A stretch of 64,000 nt of DNA from Curvibacter microcysteis (GTDB taxonomy: Bacteria > Pseudomonadota > Gammaproteobacteria > Burkholderiales > Burkholderiaceae_C). The notes below the pieces were generated by a model. It had not been told where the DNA came from. It saw nothing but the letters and a program-made list of their open reading frames with translations, and made no database searches. Positions within the stretch are counted from its first letter, which is position 1. Each line of letters opens with the position of its first letter. The stretch is from positions 1-64,000 of the forward strand of contig NZ_JAQSIO010000005.1 of NCBI RefSeq assembly GCF_028649455.1, given 5' to 3'. The translations under genes were made by a program, and so were the position numbers. Below are positions 43,890 to 52,550 of this stretch, piece after piece.

Positions 43890-45520
43890 GGGAACTCCTT
43901 GGGGGTCGAACGGGTGGTGAGCAATTGCTGCCAGGCGGCCAGGTTGTCGGGCACCCAGCCAACCCCATCGGGCCGAGGATCGAGCGCCTGAACAGGCCCC
44001 AGCCGCAGCCCGCGCAGCCAACGGTCGGTCTGGCAAGGGGCTTGGAGGGCGGCCAGCTCCCGCGTCGGACCGATGAGCGACGCCAGGCCAGCCAGTTCGC
44101 CGCCTTGCACATGAGCGCCGGGCGTGGCCAGCAGCAGCCGGCAAGTCGGGGCGTGTCGCTCCAGCACCGACATCAAACGGTTTTTGCTGTGGTCGTCCCA
44201 AGCGCCGGGCAACTGCATCGGCAGCAAGCTCAGCCCTGGCGTGCCCGGTGGTGGCAGTTGGCACCAGTGATCCTGCCGAATGCCGGCCCACAGCCGCAGC
44301 AGCGCGACGAAGGCCAGCGACCAAGCCGCTGCCAGATGCAGGTCCAGAAACACCCAATCGGTTTGCAAACTGAGGTAGCTGACCGCCAGGAGCAGCAAAG
44401 GCAGGTCCAGCATCAGGCCGTCCAGCACGCTGAGGCCACGCCAGTGCATGGTCAGCGCGATCAACAGGCACAGGCCCAAGGCCAGGGCGATTTGGGCGAT
44501 CTCGGGTATCTCCATCGGGTGGCGCTCGTGCAGTTCGTTGTCGATCAAGGTGGCCAAAATATCGACCCCGGCATGGGCGCTGGCCAGTGGTGTGGCGTGG
44601 CTGTCGTGCAGGGTGGGGGCGCTGGCGCCGATCAGCACCACCTTGCCCCCGAAGTGGGGCACTGGCTTCAAGGGCGATTGGCCCTCGGCCACCGCCAGCA
44701 CGTCCGCCATGGGCACATGGGGGTAGGCCTGCGCGCTGCGGCGCCAGGCGATCAAGGTCGACGCCGGGGCCCCTGCCGCCCGCGCGGCAGCCACTTGCCT
44801 TTGGTAGGCTTGGGGCTGCAGCGTGCGCTGCACGCTGACGGGCAGGGTGTGCATCCAGCTGCCGTCGGGCAGGCGCTGGAGGGGCTCAAAGCGGCGCAAC
44901 ACACCGTCGGCCTCGGGCTCGGCATTGGTCAAGCCCAGTGGCGCAGCGGCCACCGCCGGCAGCACCGGGGGGATCAAGGCCACGGTGGACGAGCCCACGG
45001 ACTGGCTGTCGACCCACAGCCCTGGCAAAGCGGGCGCGCGGATTTGGCTGGCACTGTCATTGCTAGGCGGCAAGCGCAGCACCGAGAAATGACTGTGCGG
45101 GCTGCGCTCAACTGCTGCGTTGAAGGCCGTGTCACCGCCCGGGCTGAGGGGGTCGGGGTCGGCAAACAACACGTCCCAGACCACGGCTGCGGGCTGCTGT
45201 TGCTCCACATGGTTCAGCACCGTGGCCAGCACGTCGCGCGGCCAGGGCCAGCGCCCAAACTCCGCACTGAGGCGGGCCAGGCTGGCCTCGTCGATGTCGA
45301 TGATGACGATGCGGGGGTCCGGTTCGGCGGCCACCCAACGGTGGCGCACCATCCAGTCATAGCTGGACTTGGACAGCCCTGAGCTCTGGTGCAAGAGGAA
45401 AGCATCGACGCCCACCCACAGCGCAAACAACAGCCCCGCGGCCACCATCACCACCGTGCTCGACAACCCGCCCAAAGGCCGCAACCAGGCTCGCGCCCGG
45501 CGCCACAGCACATCCACCAT
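43886..45520 (-). CDS. CHASE2-domain membrane sensor protein without known output domain
   Basis: The 544-aa protein has a first membrane helix near residues 20-40, then a periplasmic CHASE2 domain (PRIVIIDIDEASLARL through GGKVVLIGASAPTLHDSHATPLASAHAGVDILATLIDNEL). Three closely spaced membrane helices (about 345-420) follow. The cytoplasmic tail of about 120 residues carries no cyclase, kinase or GGDEF domain that can be recognised. CHASE2 usually delivers a signal to such outputs, so this tail is unusual. Its start lies 2 nt after the caspase-1 stop, and its end overlaps caspase 2, so all three are made together. It may sense an envelope signal controlling the two proteases; that is inference. 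Confidence 0.88.
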   Translation of the reverse strand: MVDVLWRRARAWLRPLGGLSSTVVMVAAGLLFALWVGVDAFLLHQSSGLSKSSYDWMVRHRWVAAEPDPRIVIIDIDEASLARLSAEFGRWPWPRDVLATVLNHVEQQQPAAVVWDVLFADPDPLSPGGDTAFNAAVERSPHSHFSVLRLPPSNDSASQIRAPALPGLWVDSQSVGSSTVALIPPVLPAVAAAPLGLTNAEPEADGVLRRFEPLQRLPDGSWMHTLPVSVQRTLQPQAYQRQVAAARAAGAPASTLIAWRRSAQAYPHVPMADVLAVAEGQSPLKPVPHFGGKVVLIGASAPTLHDSHATPLASAHAGVDILATLIDNELHERHPMEIPEIAQIALALGLCLLIALTMHWRGLSVLDGLMLDLPLLLLAVSYLSLQTDWVFLDLHLAAAWSLAFVALLRLWAGIRQDHWCQLPPPGTPGLSLLPMQLPGAWDDHSKNRLMSVLERHAPTCRLLLATPGAHVQGGELAGLASLIGPTRELAALQAPCQTDRWLRGLRLGPVQALDPRPDGVGWVPDNLAAWQQLLTTRSTPKEFP

Positions 45521-45522
45521 GC

Positions 45523-47286
45523 TCAGCGCGGGGACGCCAGCGAGGCGCCCTGGACTTCGTAGCTGACCAACTCGGTTCGGCGCAAATCAGGGGCGCCCTG
45601 AGCGGGCCGCCAGACCTCATCCAGAGCGACAAAGCTGCGAATCGCGGGCACATACCAGGCGGTGATCTGCTGGCGCGATTGCCAGGTGTCACGGCCGTTC
45701 TTTTGGGCCCCGCGGATGGTGGCTTCGCGCTCAATGCGGTAGGCCATGAAATCACCCGCCGGCACGCTGATCTTCTCTTGGCCTTTGACGGTCAAGCTGC
45801 CTTTGAAGTCCTGCTCGTACTCACGGCCATCGTGCTGCCTGACTTCTTCGTGGTAGCTGAACTCTTCGCGGTAGCCTGTTTCAATCTTCTTGGGCACCAT
45901 GATTTCCGCCTCGGTGAAGACCCGGCTGGCATAGCGCGCGTTGCTCATGTGCTGGGTGTTGCCCTGGCGTGTCAGCAAGGTGGTCCCGCTCATCAGGTCG
46001 CCGTTGGGCAAGATCTTGGTGATTTTGCGGCTGGGGTTGGCCACCACTTCGCCTTTGTATTTGTCGACCACCTGGAAGCTCCAGCGGTCCCCCAACCGAA
46101 AGCCCTCAGGGTTGGCGGCCGCAGCGGTGCTGGGCTTGGCTGGGGGCTTGGCCGCCGTCGCTGCGGGCGTGACGGGCGCCGACACGGGGGCCGCTAACGG
46201 GCTTGGCACTGGCAGCACCGCCGGCGCCGGCGTTGGCACGGGGAGAGGCAGCGCCGCGACCCCACTCGGCGCCGGTGCAGGCGCAGGCGCCGTCGGCGCC
46301 ACGGGGCTGGGCTTGGCGTCGGCCAGCAGCTTGTTCAACTTGGTCTGCGCTTCAGCGGCATGGACCCCCTTGGGAAAGCGCGCCAAAAAAGCCTTCAGGT
46401 CCAGCGGCTGGGGGTTGTCCTTGACCAGCGCCCACATGGACTTTTCCAGGGCAGCGTCCGCGGAAGCGGCCGCCCCCACGGGGGGGATGAAGTAGAAATC
46501 GCCCTCCAGCGACGTGGCCTCCCAGGGCACTTGCTTGTCCTTGGAGTCGCGCCGCACCGAGGAGCGCACCCGCTTGAACACGTCCTCGACCTTGATGCCA
46601 GGCTCGCGCAGCGCGGTCAACAGGTGCTGGGTGTACAAGCCGTTTTGACCCGCTCCATCGCTGGCGACCGAGCCCGGCGCGGTGGCAAAAGCCACCAGCG
46701 TGCCCACCGGGGCGTCCATTTGGGCCAGGCCTTGCTGGGCACTGCGGAAGCTGCGTGCAAACGGGTTGTTGCGGCAGGCGTCCAAGATCATGATGTTGGT
46801 GCCATTGCCCGCAGCGTCCATTTTGTCGAGGATGGCCTGAGCGTCCACCGCTTGGTAGGCCACCTCGTCCTCCCGCTCGATGGCGCTGCCCACCGGGATC
46901 AGGTAGTTGCGGCCCTTGATCTGCATGCCGTGGCCAGCGTAGTAAAACACCCCCACCCCGCCCTTGCGCAGCTGGTCGCCAAACTGGCGGATGCTGCTCA
47001 ACATGCTTTTGATGTCCGAGTCCACCTTCAGGGTCACGACAAAACCGTTGTCTTTCAACACCTGGGCCATGGCGCGGGCGTCGTTGGCCGGGTTGCCAAG
47101 CGGTGCCTCTTTGTAATTGCCATTGCCAATGACCAGGGCGACCCGCTGAGCCGTGGTCGCCGCGGCGGTCGCTGACGGGCTGATGACCAGGTTGCGCTCG
47201 GCTTTGTCAGTGGCCGCCAAGGCCGTCAAACTCAGGCTACAGCAAACCCAAACCAGGGTTTTTTGGAAAACAGGGCTCATGGACAT
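45523..47286 (-). CDS. Exported caspase-family (C14) protease
   Basis: The 587-aa precursor has a signal peptide (hydrophobic WVCCSLSLTALA, cleavage near AA-T). It then has a peptidase C14 domain with RVALVIGNGNYKEAPLGNPANDA, catalytic His119 (FYYAGHGMQ) and Cys171 (LDACRNNPF). A long Pro/Ala linker (about 325-395) leads to a C-terminal beta-rich domain of about 190 residues (FRLGDRWSFQVVDKYKGEVV) of unknown function. Both catalytic residues are intact, so it is probably an active cysteine peptidase in the periplasm. It lies 32 nt after the small exported protein gene and 2 nt before the CHASE2 gene. Confidence 0.88.
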   Translation of the reverse strand: MSMSPVFQKTLVWVCCSLSLTALAATDKAERNLVISPSATAAATTAQRVALVIGNGNYKEAPLGNPANDARAMAQVLKDNGFVVTLKVDSDIKSMLSSIRQFGDQLRKGGVGVFYYAGHGMQIKGRNYLIPVGSAIEREDEVAYQAVDAQAILDKMDAAGNGTNIMILDACRNNPFARSFRSAQQGLAQMDAPVGTLVAFATAPGSVASDGAGQNGLYTQHLLTALREPGIKVEDVFKRVRSSVRRDSKDKQVPWEATSLEGDFYFIPPVGAAASADAALEKSMWALVKDNPQPLDLKAFLARFPKGVHAAEAQTKLNKLLADAKPSPVAPTAPAPAPAPSGVAALPLPVPTPAPAVLPVPSPLAAPVSAPVTPAATAAKPPAKPSTAAAANPEGFRLGDRWSFQVVDKYKGEVVANPSRKITKILPNGDLMSGTTLLTRQGNTQHMSNARYASRVFTEAEIMVPKKIETGYREEFSYHEEVRQHDGREYEQDFKGSLTVKGQEKISVPAGDFMAYRIEREATIRGAQKNGRDTWQSRQQITAWYVPAIRSFVALDEVWRPAQGAPDLRRTELVSYEVQGASLASPR

Positions 47287-47318
47287 GGACTTGTGTCTTG
47301 GACGGTGGGCGCAGGGGA

Positions 47319-47825
47319 TCAGGGCGCTTTGGCGACGCGGTGGAAGACGAGTCGCTCGATGACGATCTCACCGTCAGCGCTGCGGTTCAGTTGGAGTGTG
47401 ACGTGGTGGCCCGCGGCTGCTTGCAGCATGTGGGACTCTTTGATTTCGCCCCAGGCTTTCAGGGTGGACCACAAGCCGCCGAGCAAACCCAGCAGGAGCA
47501 CCGGGTTGCGGGGCGCCAGGTCGCCAGGCGGCGGCGCCACCTCGAGCGAGCCGCCCGACTGCTCAATCGCAGTGAGCCACTTTTGCAAGCGCTGGGGCAA
47601 CTGGTTGGGACTGACCTTGCTGTAGAAGGTCACGTCCACCTGCGGCTGGGCAGCGTTCAATGCTGCCGCCAGGGCGGTGTCGAAGCGCGGCAAATCCAGA
47701 AACGGCAAGGGGGCGGCGGACTGCGCAAGTTCAGGCGCGGCCGGCGCGGGCGCCGTCTGCGCCTGAACCCAAGAGGCCAGGACACACCATGACCCCAACA
47801 CGAAACAACGAGCCAAGCTACCCAT
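47319..47825 (-). CDS. Small exported protein of the caspase-CHASE2 operon, unknown function
   Basis: ATG 47825 has AGGAA at the proper distance and gives 168 aa; the upstream ATG at 47852 lacks a binding site. A signal peptide ends near WVQAQ. The mature part is Pro/Ala-rich, then has a region DVTFYSKVSPNQLPQRLQKWLTAIEQSGG and a single hydrophobic segment NPVLLLGLLGGLWSTLKAWG, and ends in a short beta segment. No family is recognised. It is the first gene of a four-gene leftward operon and could be a membrane-tethered partner or inhibitor of the caspases. That role is inferred only from position. Confidence 0.7.
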   Translation of the reverse strand: MGSLARCFVLGSWCVLASWVQAQTAPAPAAPELAQSAAPLPFLDLPRFDTALAAALNAAQPQVDVTFYSKVSPNQLPQRLQKWLTAIEQSGGSLEVAPPPGDLAPRNPVLLLGLLGGLWSTLKAWGEIKESHMLQAAAGHHVTLQLNRSADGEIVIERLVFHRVAKAP

Positions 47826-47921
47826 CTTGAAATTCCTGTGCGCCACCGCCATCGACTGTGCCGCCGGCCGAATGGGTGGCGGCAGGCCGCCTGCGCGTCG
47901 ACCGGTGGGTTGGCCGGGACT

Positions 47922-47979
47922 ATATCAGATGGATCTATTTGATCCTGATATTTGCATTTGAAATTGATACATATATCAA
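47922..47979 (-). promoter_or_regulatory. Inverted repeats in the promoter region of the caspase-CHASE2 operon
   Basis: The AT-rich gap between the response-regulator stop and the small exported protein holds two inverted repeats. TTGATA-N4-TATCAA lies at 47964-47979. GGATC-TATTT-GATCC lies at 47931-47945, with outer arms ATATCA (47922-47927) and TGATAT (47946-47951). A response-regulator binding site or promoter is likely, as this is the only AT-rich non-coding patch in the cluster. Confidence 0.5.
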
Positions 47980-48672
47980 TTAATGCGACATCACCACCAC
48001 GGGTCGGCTGAGTCGGTAGCCATACCCCCGACTGGCCTTGATCACTTCATCAGCACCCAACTCCTGCGACATCTTGCGGCGCAAGCGGCTGATCATCACG
48101 GCCAGGTTTTCCCGGCTGACCGGTCCTTGCATGCCTGCCAAGCGACTGGCCAGCACATCCGACTCCAGGCATTGGTCGGGCGCAAAACACAGCTCGCCCA
48201 GCAGCCGGGCCTCCGTCGGGGTCAAATGCAACAGAGGGCCGCCTGCGGGCCCCAGCGTCTGCGCTCGCAGGTCCAGGGACCAGGCCGGGGCCGACAGGCG
48301 CTGCACGCGGCGCCCCAGGTTGTGGATCACGGCCTCCAACTCGTGCACATTGGCTGGCTTGGTGAGGTAGACATCGGCCCCATGCAGGTAGCCGCTGGCC
48401 CGGTCACTCGACATGACGCGCGCGGTCAGCAGCACGATGCCCACCTCGGGCAAGGCCGAGCGCAGGCGGCGGCAAATGCTCAGACCGTCTTCACCGGGCA
48501 GGTTGAGATCGACCACCGCGATGTCGGGCACCCCCTCGCGCAAGGCTTCATCCAGGGCCAGACCGTCGTCCACGCCGCGCACCTGCCAGCCCGGACGGGT
48601 CAGAAAATCGACCAGCTCCATGCGCAGCAAAACGTGGTCTTCCACCACCAGAATGTGCAAATCAACGGGCAT
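47980..48672 (-). CDS. OmpR/PhoB-type response regulator
   Basis: The 230-aa protein has an N-terminal receiver domain with acidic pocket E11/D12, phosphoacceptor D55 (VVDLNLPGEDG), T83 and K105. The C-terminal winged helix (LLHLTPTEARLLGELCFAPDQCLES through KASRGYGYRL) is of the transcriptional-regulator type. Its start overlaps the histidine-kinase stop by 11 nt, so they form a cognate pair. The next genes downstream, after a gap with inverted repeats, are the caspase-CHASE2 operon, the most plausible direct target. The target assignment is inference. Confidence 0.92.
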   Translation of the reverse strand: MPVDLHILVVEDHVLLRMELVDFLTRPGWQVRGVDDGLALDEALREGVPDIAVVDLNLPGEDGLSICRRLRSALPEVGIVLLTARVMSSDRASGYLHGADVYLTKPANVHELEAVIHNLGRRVQRLSAPAWSLDLRAQTLGPAGGPLLHLTPTEARLLGELCFAPDQCLESDVLASRLAGMQGPVSRENLAVMISRLRRKMSQELGADEVIKASRGYGYRLSRPVVVMSH

Positions 48673-50653
48673 ACGGACTGGGCACCAAGGTATCGACCGC
48701 GTGGTGCATCGGCCAACTCAGCTCGAACACCACCCAATCGCCGTCGCGGCGGTAAAGCAGGTCGCCGCCGCACAACTGCGCCAAGTGCTTGACCAGGTAC
48801 AAGCCCAGGCCCGAACCCGTGCGCTGGTGGGCGGCCTCGGCACGGTAGTACTTCTGGAACAACTTGCCCTCATCGGGGAAACCGGGTTTGCCCGGGCGGT
48901 TGCGCAACTGGAACTGGGCCATGCTGGGGTCAGCCGGGTCCGGGCCCCAGCGGTAATGGATTTCCGAGCCGGGCGCCGAATAGGCCAAGGCGTTGTCCAG
49001 CAGGTTGCTGAGCATGGTCTTGAACAACATGGGTTCAATCGGCAGGACCCAGGTCTCGGGGCCCTCGCCGAGGATGCGCTCGGTGGGGGCAACGCTGGCG
49101 CGGCACTCAGTCCAAAGCGCCATCACATCGCTGGGCAGAAACTGCAAATGCATGCCACCTTGCTCCAGCCGGTCCACTTGGCGGCAACGCTCCAGCACGG
49201 CGTCCATGCCCTCCACCGCCTGCTGGATGCGCTCAAGCCGGCTCAGCTGAGGCTCGCCCGGGCCGGTACGGCCCTGGCGCAAATTGAGGGCCGCAAGGCG
49301 GATGCTGGCCAGCGGGTTCTTCAGTTCATGCAGCAGCATGCTGAGGAAACCCGAGGTCTCCAGGCGGCGCTTGAGCTCCCACTCCAGCTGCTGCTGGGTC
49401 TCACGCATGCGGGCTTCAAACTGAGCCTGGTTGCGGTAGACCAGCGCATCGCGCATGGTCAGCACCAAGTGCTGCATGATGGCGCCGAACAGGTTGACCA
49501 GCAGCGCCGACATCATGTGCAGCTCACTCATCTGGCCCACCCCCAGCAGGGGCAGCATCATGTAGAGCAGGTACAAGAACTGCGCGGTGTACATGAAGCG
49601 CACCATGAAACGCAGGCGCCGGTCTTCGATCTTGAAGAACAAAAAGTCCACCTGGCCCAGCAAGGTGGTGAACAGCACCAACTGGGTGTTGATCTGCATC
49701 GCGGCCAGGGCCTGGCCGTGGCTCACCGCCCAGAGTTGCCAGGCCAAGGCCGGCACACAGGCCATGCGCACCCAGAACACCCACCGAGCGCCTTGGAACG
49801 AGCGGCTGAAGAAGCCGTAGTAGACGTTGACCACATGAAAGTGCAAGCAGATCACCACGCAGGTGATGAGGTCTGTGAGCGGCCCGTTGTCCGGTGTCAC
49901 GTACTTGGCCCACAGCCCCAGGAAGGCAAAGCTCAACAACAGGCTGACGAACTGCATCAAGCAATTCAGGGCCCACAAACGCTGCGCAGTGATCGCGTAA
50001 CGGATCAGCGACAGGATGACCAGCACCGTGACGATGCTGGCGTAAAAGCCAGCCAACATGAATTGCAGGCTGTTTTGGTCCAGCGTCTCCTCGAGCGAGC
50101 GCACGGTGACATTCAAGGCCTGGGTCGAGGTGGTCTGCAAGCGCACATAAAACACCTTCACCTGCCCTGGCGTGGGCTGCAGGTTGAAGGTGTAGGCGAG
50201 CTCCTGGCGGGGGCGATCGCGGAAGGCCACTCGGTCGCCGGCCACCTGGCGCTTCCATTGACGCGCTTCGCCAGGGGCAGGGCTGTCAAGCTCTTCGTAC
50301 AGTTGGATATCGTCCAAGTACCCCGGTCGCACCATGGCCACCAAACTGCTCAGATCATTGGGCGCCACCGACACGCGCATCCACACCACAGAAGGGCTGT
50401 AGCCCCGCGCCAAAATGGCTGGCGCAGCTTGGAATTCCTGGTCCACCACCTGGTCGATGGTCCATCGGCCCTCGGTATCGATCAACAGCGATCGCTGCAG
50501 CGCCACCGGCTCAGCCTGAGCGCCGCCCAGCAGAGCCCAGCCGCAGATCAGCGCCGCGACTGAGCGGCCCCATCCGACGCCCACAGCACGGAGCCACCCG
50601 CCTCGCACTCGTGCCAGGACGGTGGTGAACATCAAAAAGAAAACCATGTGCAT
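48662..50653 (-). CDS. 7TMR-DISM sensor histidine kinase
   Basis: ATG 50653 is preferred; the same frame runs on upstream only through a decayed gene. The 663-aa precursor has a signal peptide ending near GGAQAE and a periplasmic 7TMR-DISMED2 beta domain (about 45-185). About seven membrane segments follow (about 195-400), then a dimerisation/H-box LHELKNPLASI (His near residue 443) and an ATPase core with LLDNALAYSAPGSE and TGSGLGLYLVKHLAQ. It senses a periplasmic ligand, possibly a carbohydrate by family analogy, and phosphorylates the adjacent regulator. The start context lacks a clear ribosome-binding site, so the precise start is uncertain. Confidence 0.88.
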   Translation of the reverse strand: MHMVFFLMFTTVLARVRGGWLRAVGVGWGRSVAALICGWALLGGAQAEPVALQRSLLIDTEGRWTIDQVVDQEFQAAPAILARGYSPSVVWMRVSVAPNDLSSLVAMVRPGYLDDIQLYEELDSPAPGEARQWKRQVAGDRVAFRDRPRQELAYTFNLQPTPGQVKVFYVRLQTTSTQALNVTVRSLEETLDQNSLQFMLAGFYASIVTVLVILSLIRYAITAQRLWALNCLMQFVSLLLSFAFLGLWAKYVTPDNGPLTDLITCVVICLHFHVVNVYYGFFSRSFQGARWVFWVRMACVPALAWQLWAVSHGQALAAMQINTQLVLFTTLLGQVDFLFFKIEDRRLRFMVRFMYTAQFLYLLYMMLPLLGVGQMSELHMMSALLVNLFGAIMQHLVLTMRDALVYRNQAQFEARMRETQQQLEWELKRRLETSGFLSMLLHELKNPLASIRLAALNLRQGRTGPGEPQLSRLERIQQAVEGMDAVLERCRQVDRLEQGGMHLQFLPSDVMALWTECRASVAPTERILGEGPETWVLPIEPMLFKTMLSNLLDNALAYSAPGSEIHYRWGPDPADPSMAQFQLRNRPGKPGFPDEGKLFQKYYRAEAAHQRTGSGLGLYLVKHLAQLCGGDLLYRRDGDWVVFELSWPMHHAVDTLVPSPYAR

Positions 50654-50817
50654 GGGGTCAGAAAGCGCGAAAGAGGCAAAGAGGCAAAGAGGAGCGGGCA
50701 ACGCCAGCGGGCTGCGTTCAGCGCCGCAACGCGGCTTCGGGGACGGAATGTAACAAGAATGCCCTCCCAACGGGGATTTCCTCCCTCCCGAAGGCCCCTG
50801 CGCGCGCTCGCCCCGCG

Positions 50818-51329
50818 TCACACGCGCGGACGAAGACGCGCCCCAACCGCCAACACCATCAACCCACAGCAAGGCCCACTCGCTCAGGGTCGGAACCGCG
50901 TTCAAGGAAGACACCACGGCCAAGGGCACGCCCAGACCCACAGGGTCGACGATGTGACCGTTGACAGCCAAGTCATCGTCACCGACGCCCCCATCCACGA
51001 CCGTGTAGGTCAAGCTGTTGCCCGATGCGGTGGCGGCCACCGGGGCTGGCCACGTAGACGCGGTCGCCAGCGGCGTTGACCGCCAGCCCGTTCCCGACCG
51101 GGCCCGACAGGACCACATCGGTCGCGGCGTTGTTCGCCAGGTCCCGCACTTTGACCGTGCTCATGTTGGTGGTCAGGTGTGCACAGGGGGCGGCGTGGGC
51201 GGCGCCCCCCAGGCCACACAGCCGCGCCAGCACCGGGGTGCCCAAAAGGCTGCAAGCCCGTGCCCAGCCCCAGGCCGTCGGATGCCCTGCAGCCGCCTCG
51301 AAACGGGAGGCGAGCGGCAATTGATTCAT
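50818..51329 (-). pseudogene. Decayed IPTL-CTERM surface protein gene
   Basis: Strong ribosome-binding site GGAGGGAC precedes ATG 51329. A signal-peptide-like start (MNQLPLASR, later GGAAHAAP) leads to a short beta-propeller-like piece (LAVNAAGDRVYVASPGG). The frame then changes near 51040 to sequence (SLTYTVVDGGVGDDDL, GHIVDPVGLGVPLA) that normally precedes an IPTL-CTERM tail. AVPTLSEWALL follows, then a second one-base shift. The displaced frame gives LMVLAVGARLRPRV and a stop at 50818, the expected membrane helix and basic tail. The gene is far too short, so it appears to have lost its centre as well as its frame. Confidence 0.75.
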
Positions 51330-51528
51330 CTTTGTCCCTCCATCGTGTCCAGTGCTGCAGCCTCTGCACCCAGCCTGATTGCTGGCTGGTCGAGGTTGTA
51401 ACAACGCGCCCTCGAGCAAGATTGCAATAGATAACGGTCAGGGCATGCCATGGCCCCGCCTGCTGCACGGACTCCGCCACAGGCGCTAAAGTGCCCCACC
51501 CATCCACCACCCCGCCCAGGAGCCTTCC

Positions 51529-52515
51529 ATGCAAGCCGCTTACTACGAACAGACTGGACCCGCCTCGACCGTGCTGAAAGTGGGCGACCTGCCCGACCCA
51601 CAACCCGGCCCTGGCGAAGTGCGGGTTCGGCTGGCCTGGTCGGGCGTCAACCCATCGGACGTGAAAGCACGCTCAGGCGCGCGCAGCCCGGACATGCCTT
51701 TTCCCAAGGTCATTCCCCACAGTGACGGCATGGGGGTCATCGACGCCGTGGGCTCCGGCGTCCCGTCCTCGCGCATTGGCGAGCGCGTTTGGCTGTGGAA
51801 CGCTGCATGGAGCCGCCCCTTTGGCACCGCGGCGCAATCGATCTGCCTGCCCGAGGCCCAGGCCGTCTTGTTGCCCAAGCAGGTCCCCGACGAGGCCGGG
51901 GCTTGCCTGGGCATTCCCGCCCTGACCGCCCTGCATGCCGTGCTGACCGAAGGCGGTGTCCAAGGTCAGCGCGTGCTGGTGGCCGGGGGCGCCGGGGCGG
52001 TGGGCCACTACGCCATCCAATTCGCCCGACTGCTGGGCGCGCGCCAAGTCATCAGCACGGTCAGCTCAGCCGAAAAAGCCGCACTGGCCCAGGCGGCAGG
52101 CACCGACGTCACGGTCAACTACCGCAGCGAGCCCGTGGCGGAGCGTGTGCTCGAAGCCACCCAGGGCGAAGGCGTGGACCGCGTGATCGAGGTGGACATC
52201 GCCGCCAACGCTGCGCTCAACCTGGCGGTGGTGCGGCCCAACGGCCTGTGGGTGGTGTACGGCAGCGGGGCCCGCGAAGTGAGCTTGCCCTTCTTCCCAA
52301 TGATTGCGCGCAACGTGGGCCTGCGCTTTTTCATTGTGTACAACCTCAACGAGGACGACCGGCGCCGGGCCATCGCCGTCCTGACCGACTTCTTGCGCAC
52401 CGATCGCTTGCAACACCACATCGGCCTGCGCCTGCCGCTGGCCCAGGTTGCCAAGGCCCACGAGGCGGTGGAAAGCGGTCAGGTGGTGGGAAATGTGGTG
52501 CTTTCGACCGGCTGA
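51529..52515 (+). CDS. NADPH:quinone oxidoreductase-like zinc-free MDR enzyme
   Basis: The 328-aa protein has the quinone-reductase (zeta-crystallin-like) MDR fold. The start MQAAYYEQTGPASTVLKVGDLPDP and the cofactor loop VLVAGGAGAVGHYAIQFARLLGA (AxxGxxG type, NADPH) support this. No structural or catalytic zinc cysteines are seen. It probably reduces quinones or alkenals in the cytoplasm with NADPH. AGGAG upstream of ATG 51529 supports the start. It is convergent with the IclR gene. No operon partner is visible, so a stress or housekeeping role is as likely as a catabolic one. Confidence 0.88.
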   Translation: MQAAYYEQTGPASTVLKVGDLPDPQPGPGEVRVRLAWSGVNPSDVKARSGARSPDMPFPKVIPHSDGMGVIDAVGSGVPSSRIGERVWLWNAAWSRPFGTAAQSICLPEAQAVLLPKQVPDEAGACLGIPALTALHAVLTEGGVQGQRVLVAGGAGAVGHYAIQFARLLGARQVISTVSSAEKAALAQAAGTDVTVNYRSEPVAERVLEATQGEGVDRVIEVDIAANAALNLAVVRPNGLWVVYGSGAREVSLPFFPMIARNVGLRFFIVYNLNEDDRRRAIAVLTDFLRTDRLQHHIGLRLPLAQVAKAHEAVESGQVVGNVVLSTG

Positions 52516-52550
52516 AGGCGCTGGACAGCCGCCCGGCAAAGCCAATGCGC

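Noticed and set aside
42066-43991. 641-codon plus-strand frame opposite the SH3b-caspase gene.
   Set aside because: The minus strand has catalytic His/Cys motifs, signal peptide and a good ribosome-binding site.
43890-44471. N-terminal extension of the SH3b-caspase gene by 194 codons.
   Set aside because: It overlaps the CHASE2 gene in another frame; ATG 43889 has AAGGAG and a signal peptide.
48413-50563. 716-codon plus-strand frame opposite the histidine kinase.
   Set aside because: The kinase strand carries clear H-box and ATPase motifs; the opposite frame has none.
50654-51118. N-terminal extension of the histidine kinase by 155 codons.
   Set aside because: That stretch contains an IPTL-CTERM relic and low-complexity frame, followed by a proper signal peptide at the chosen start.
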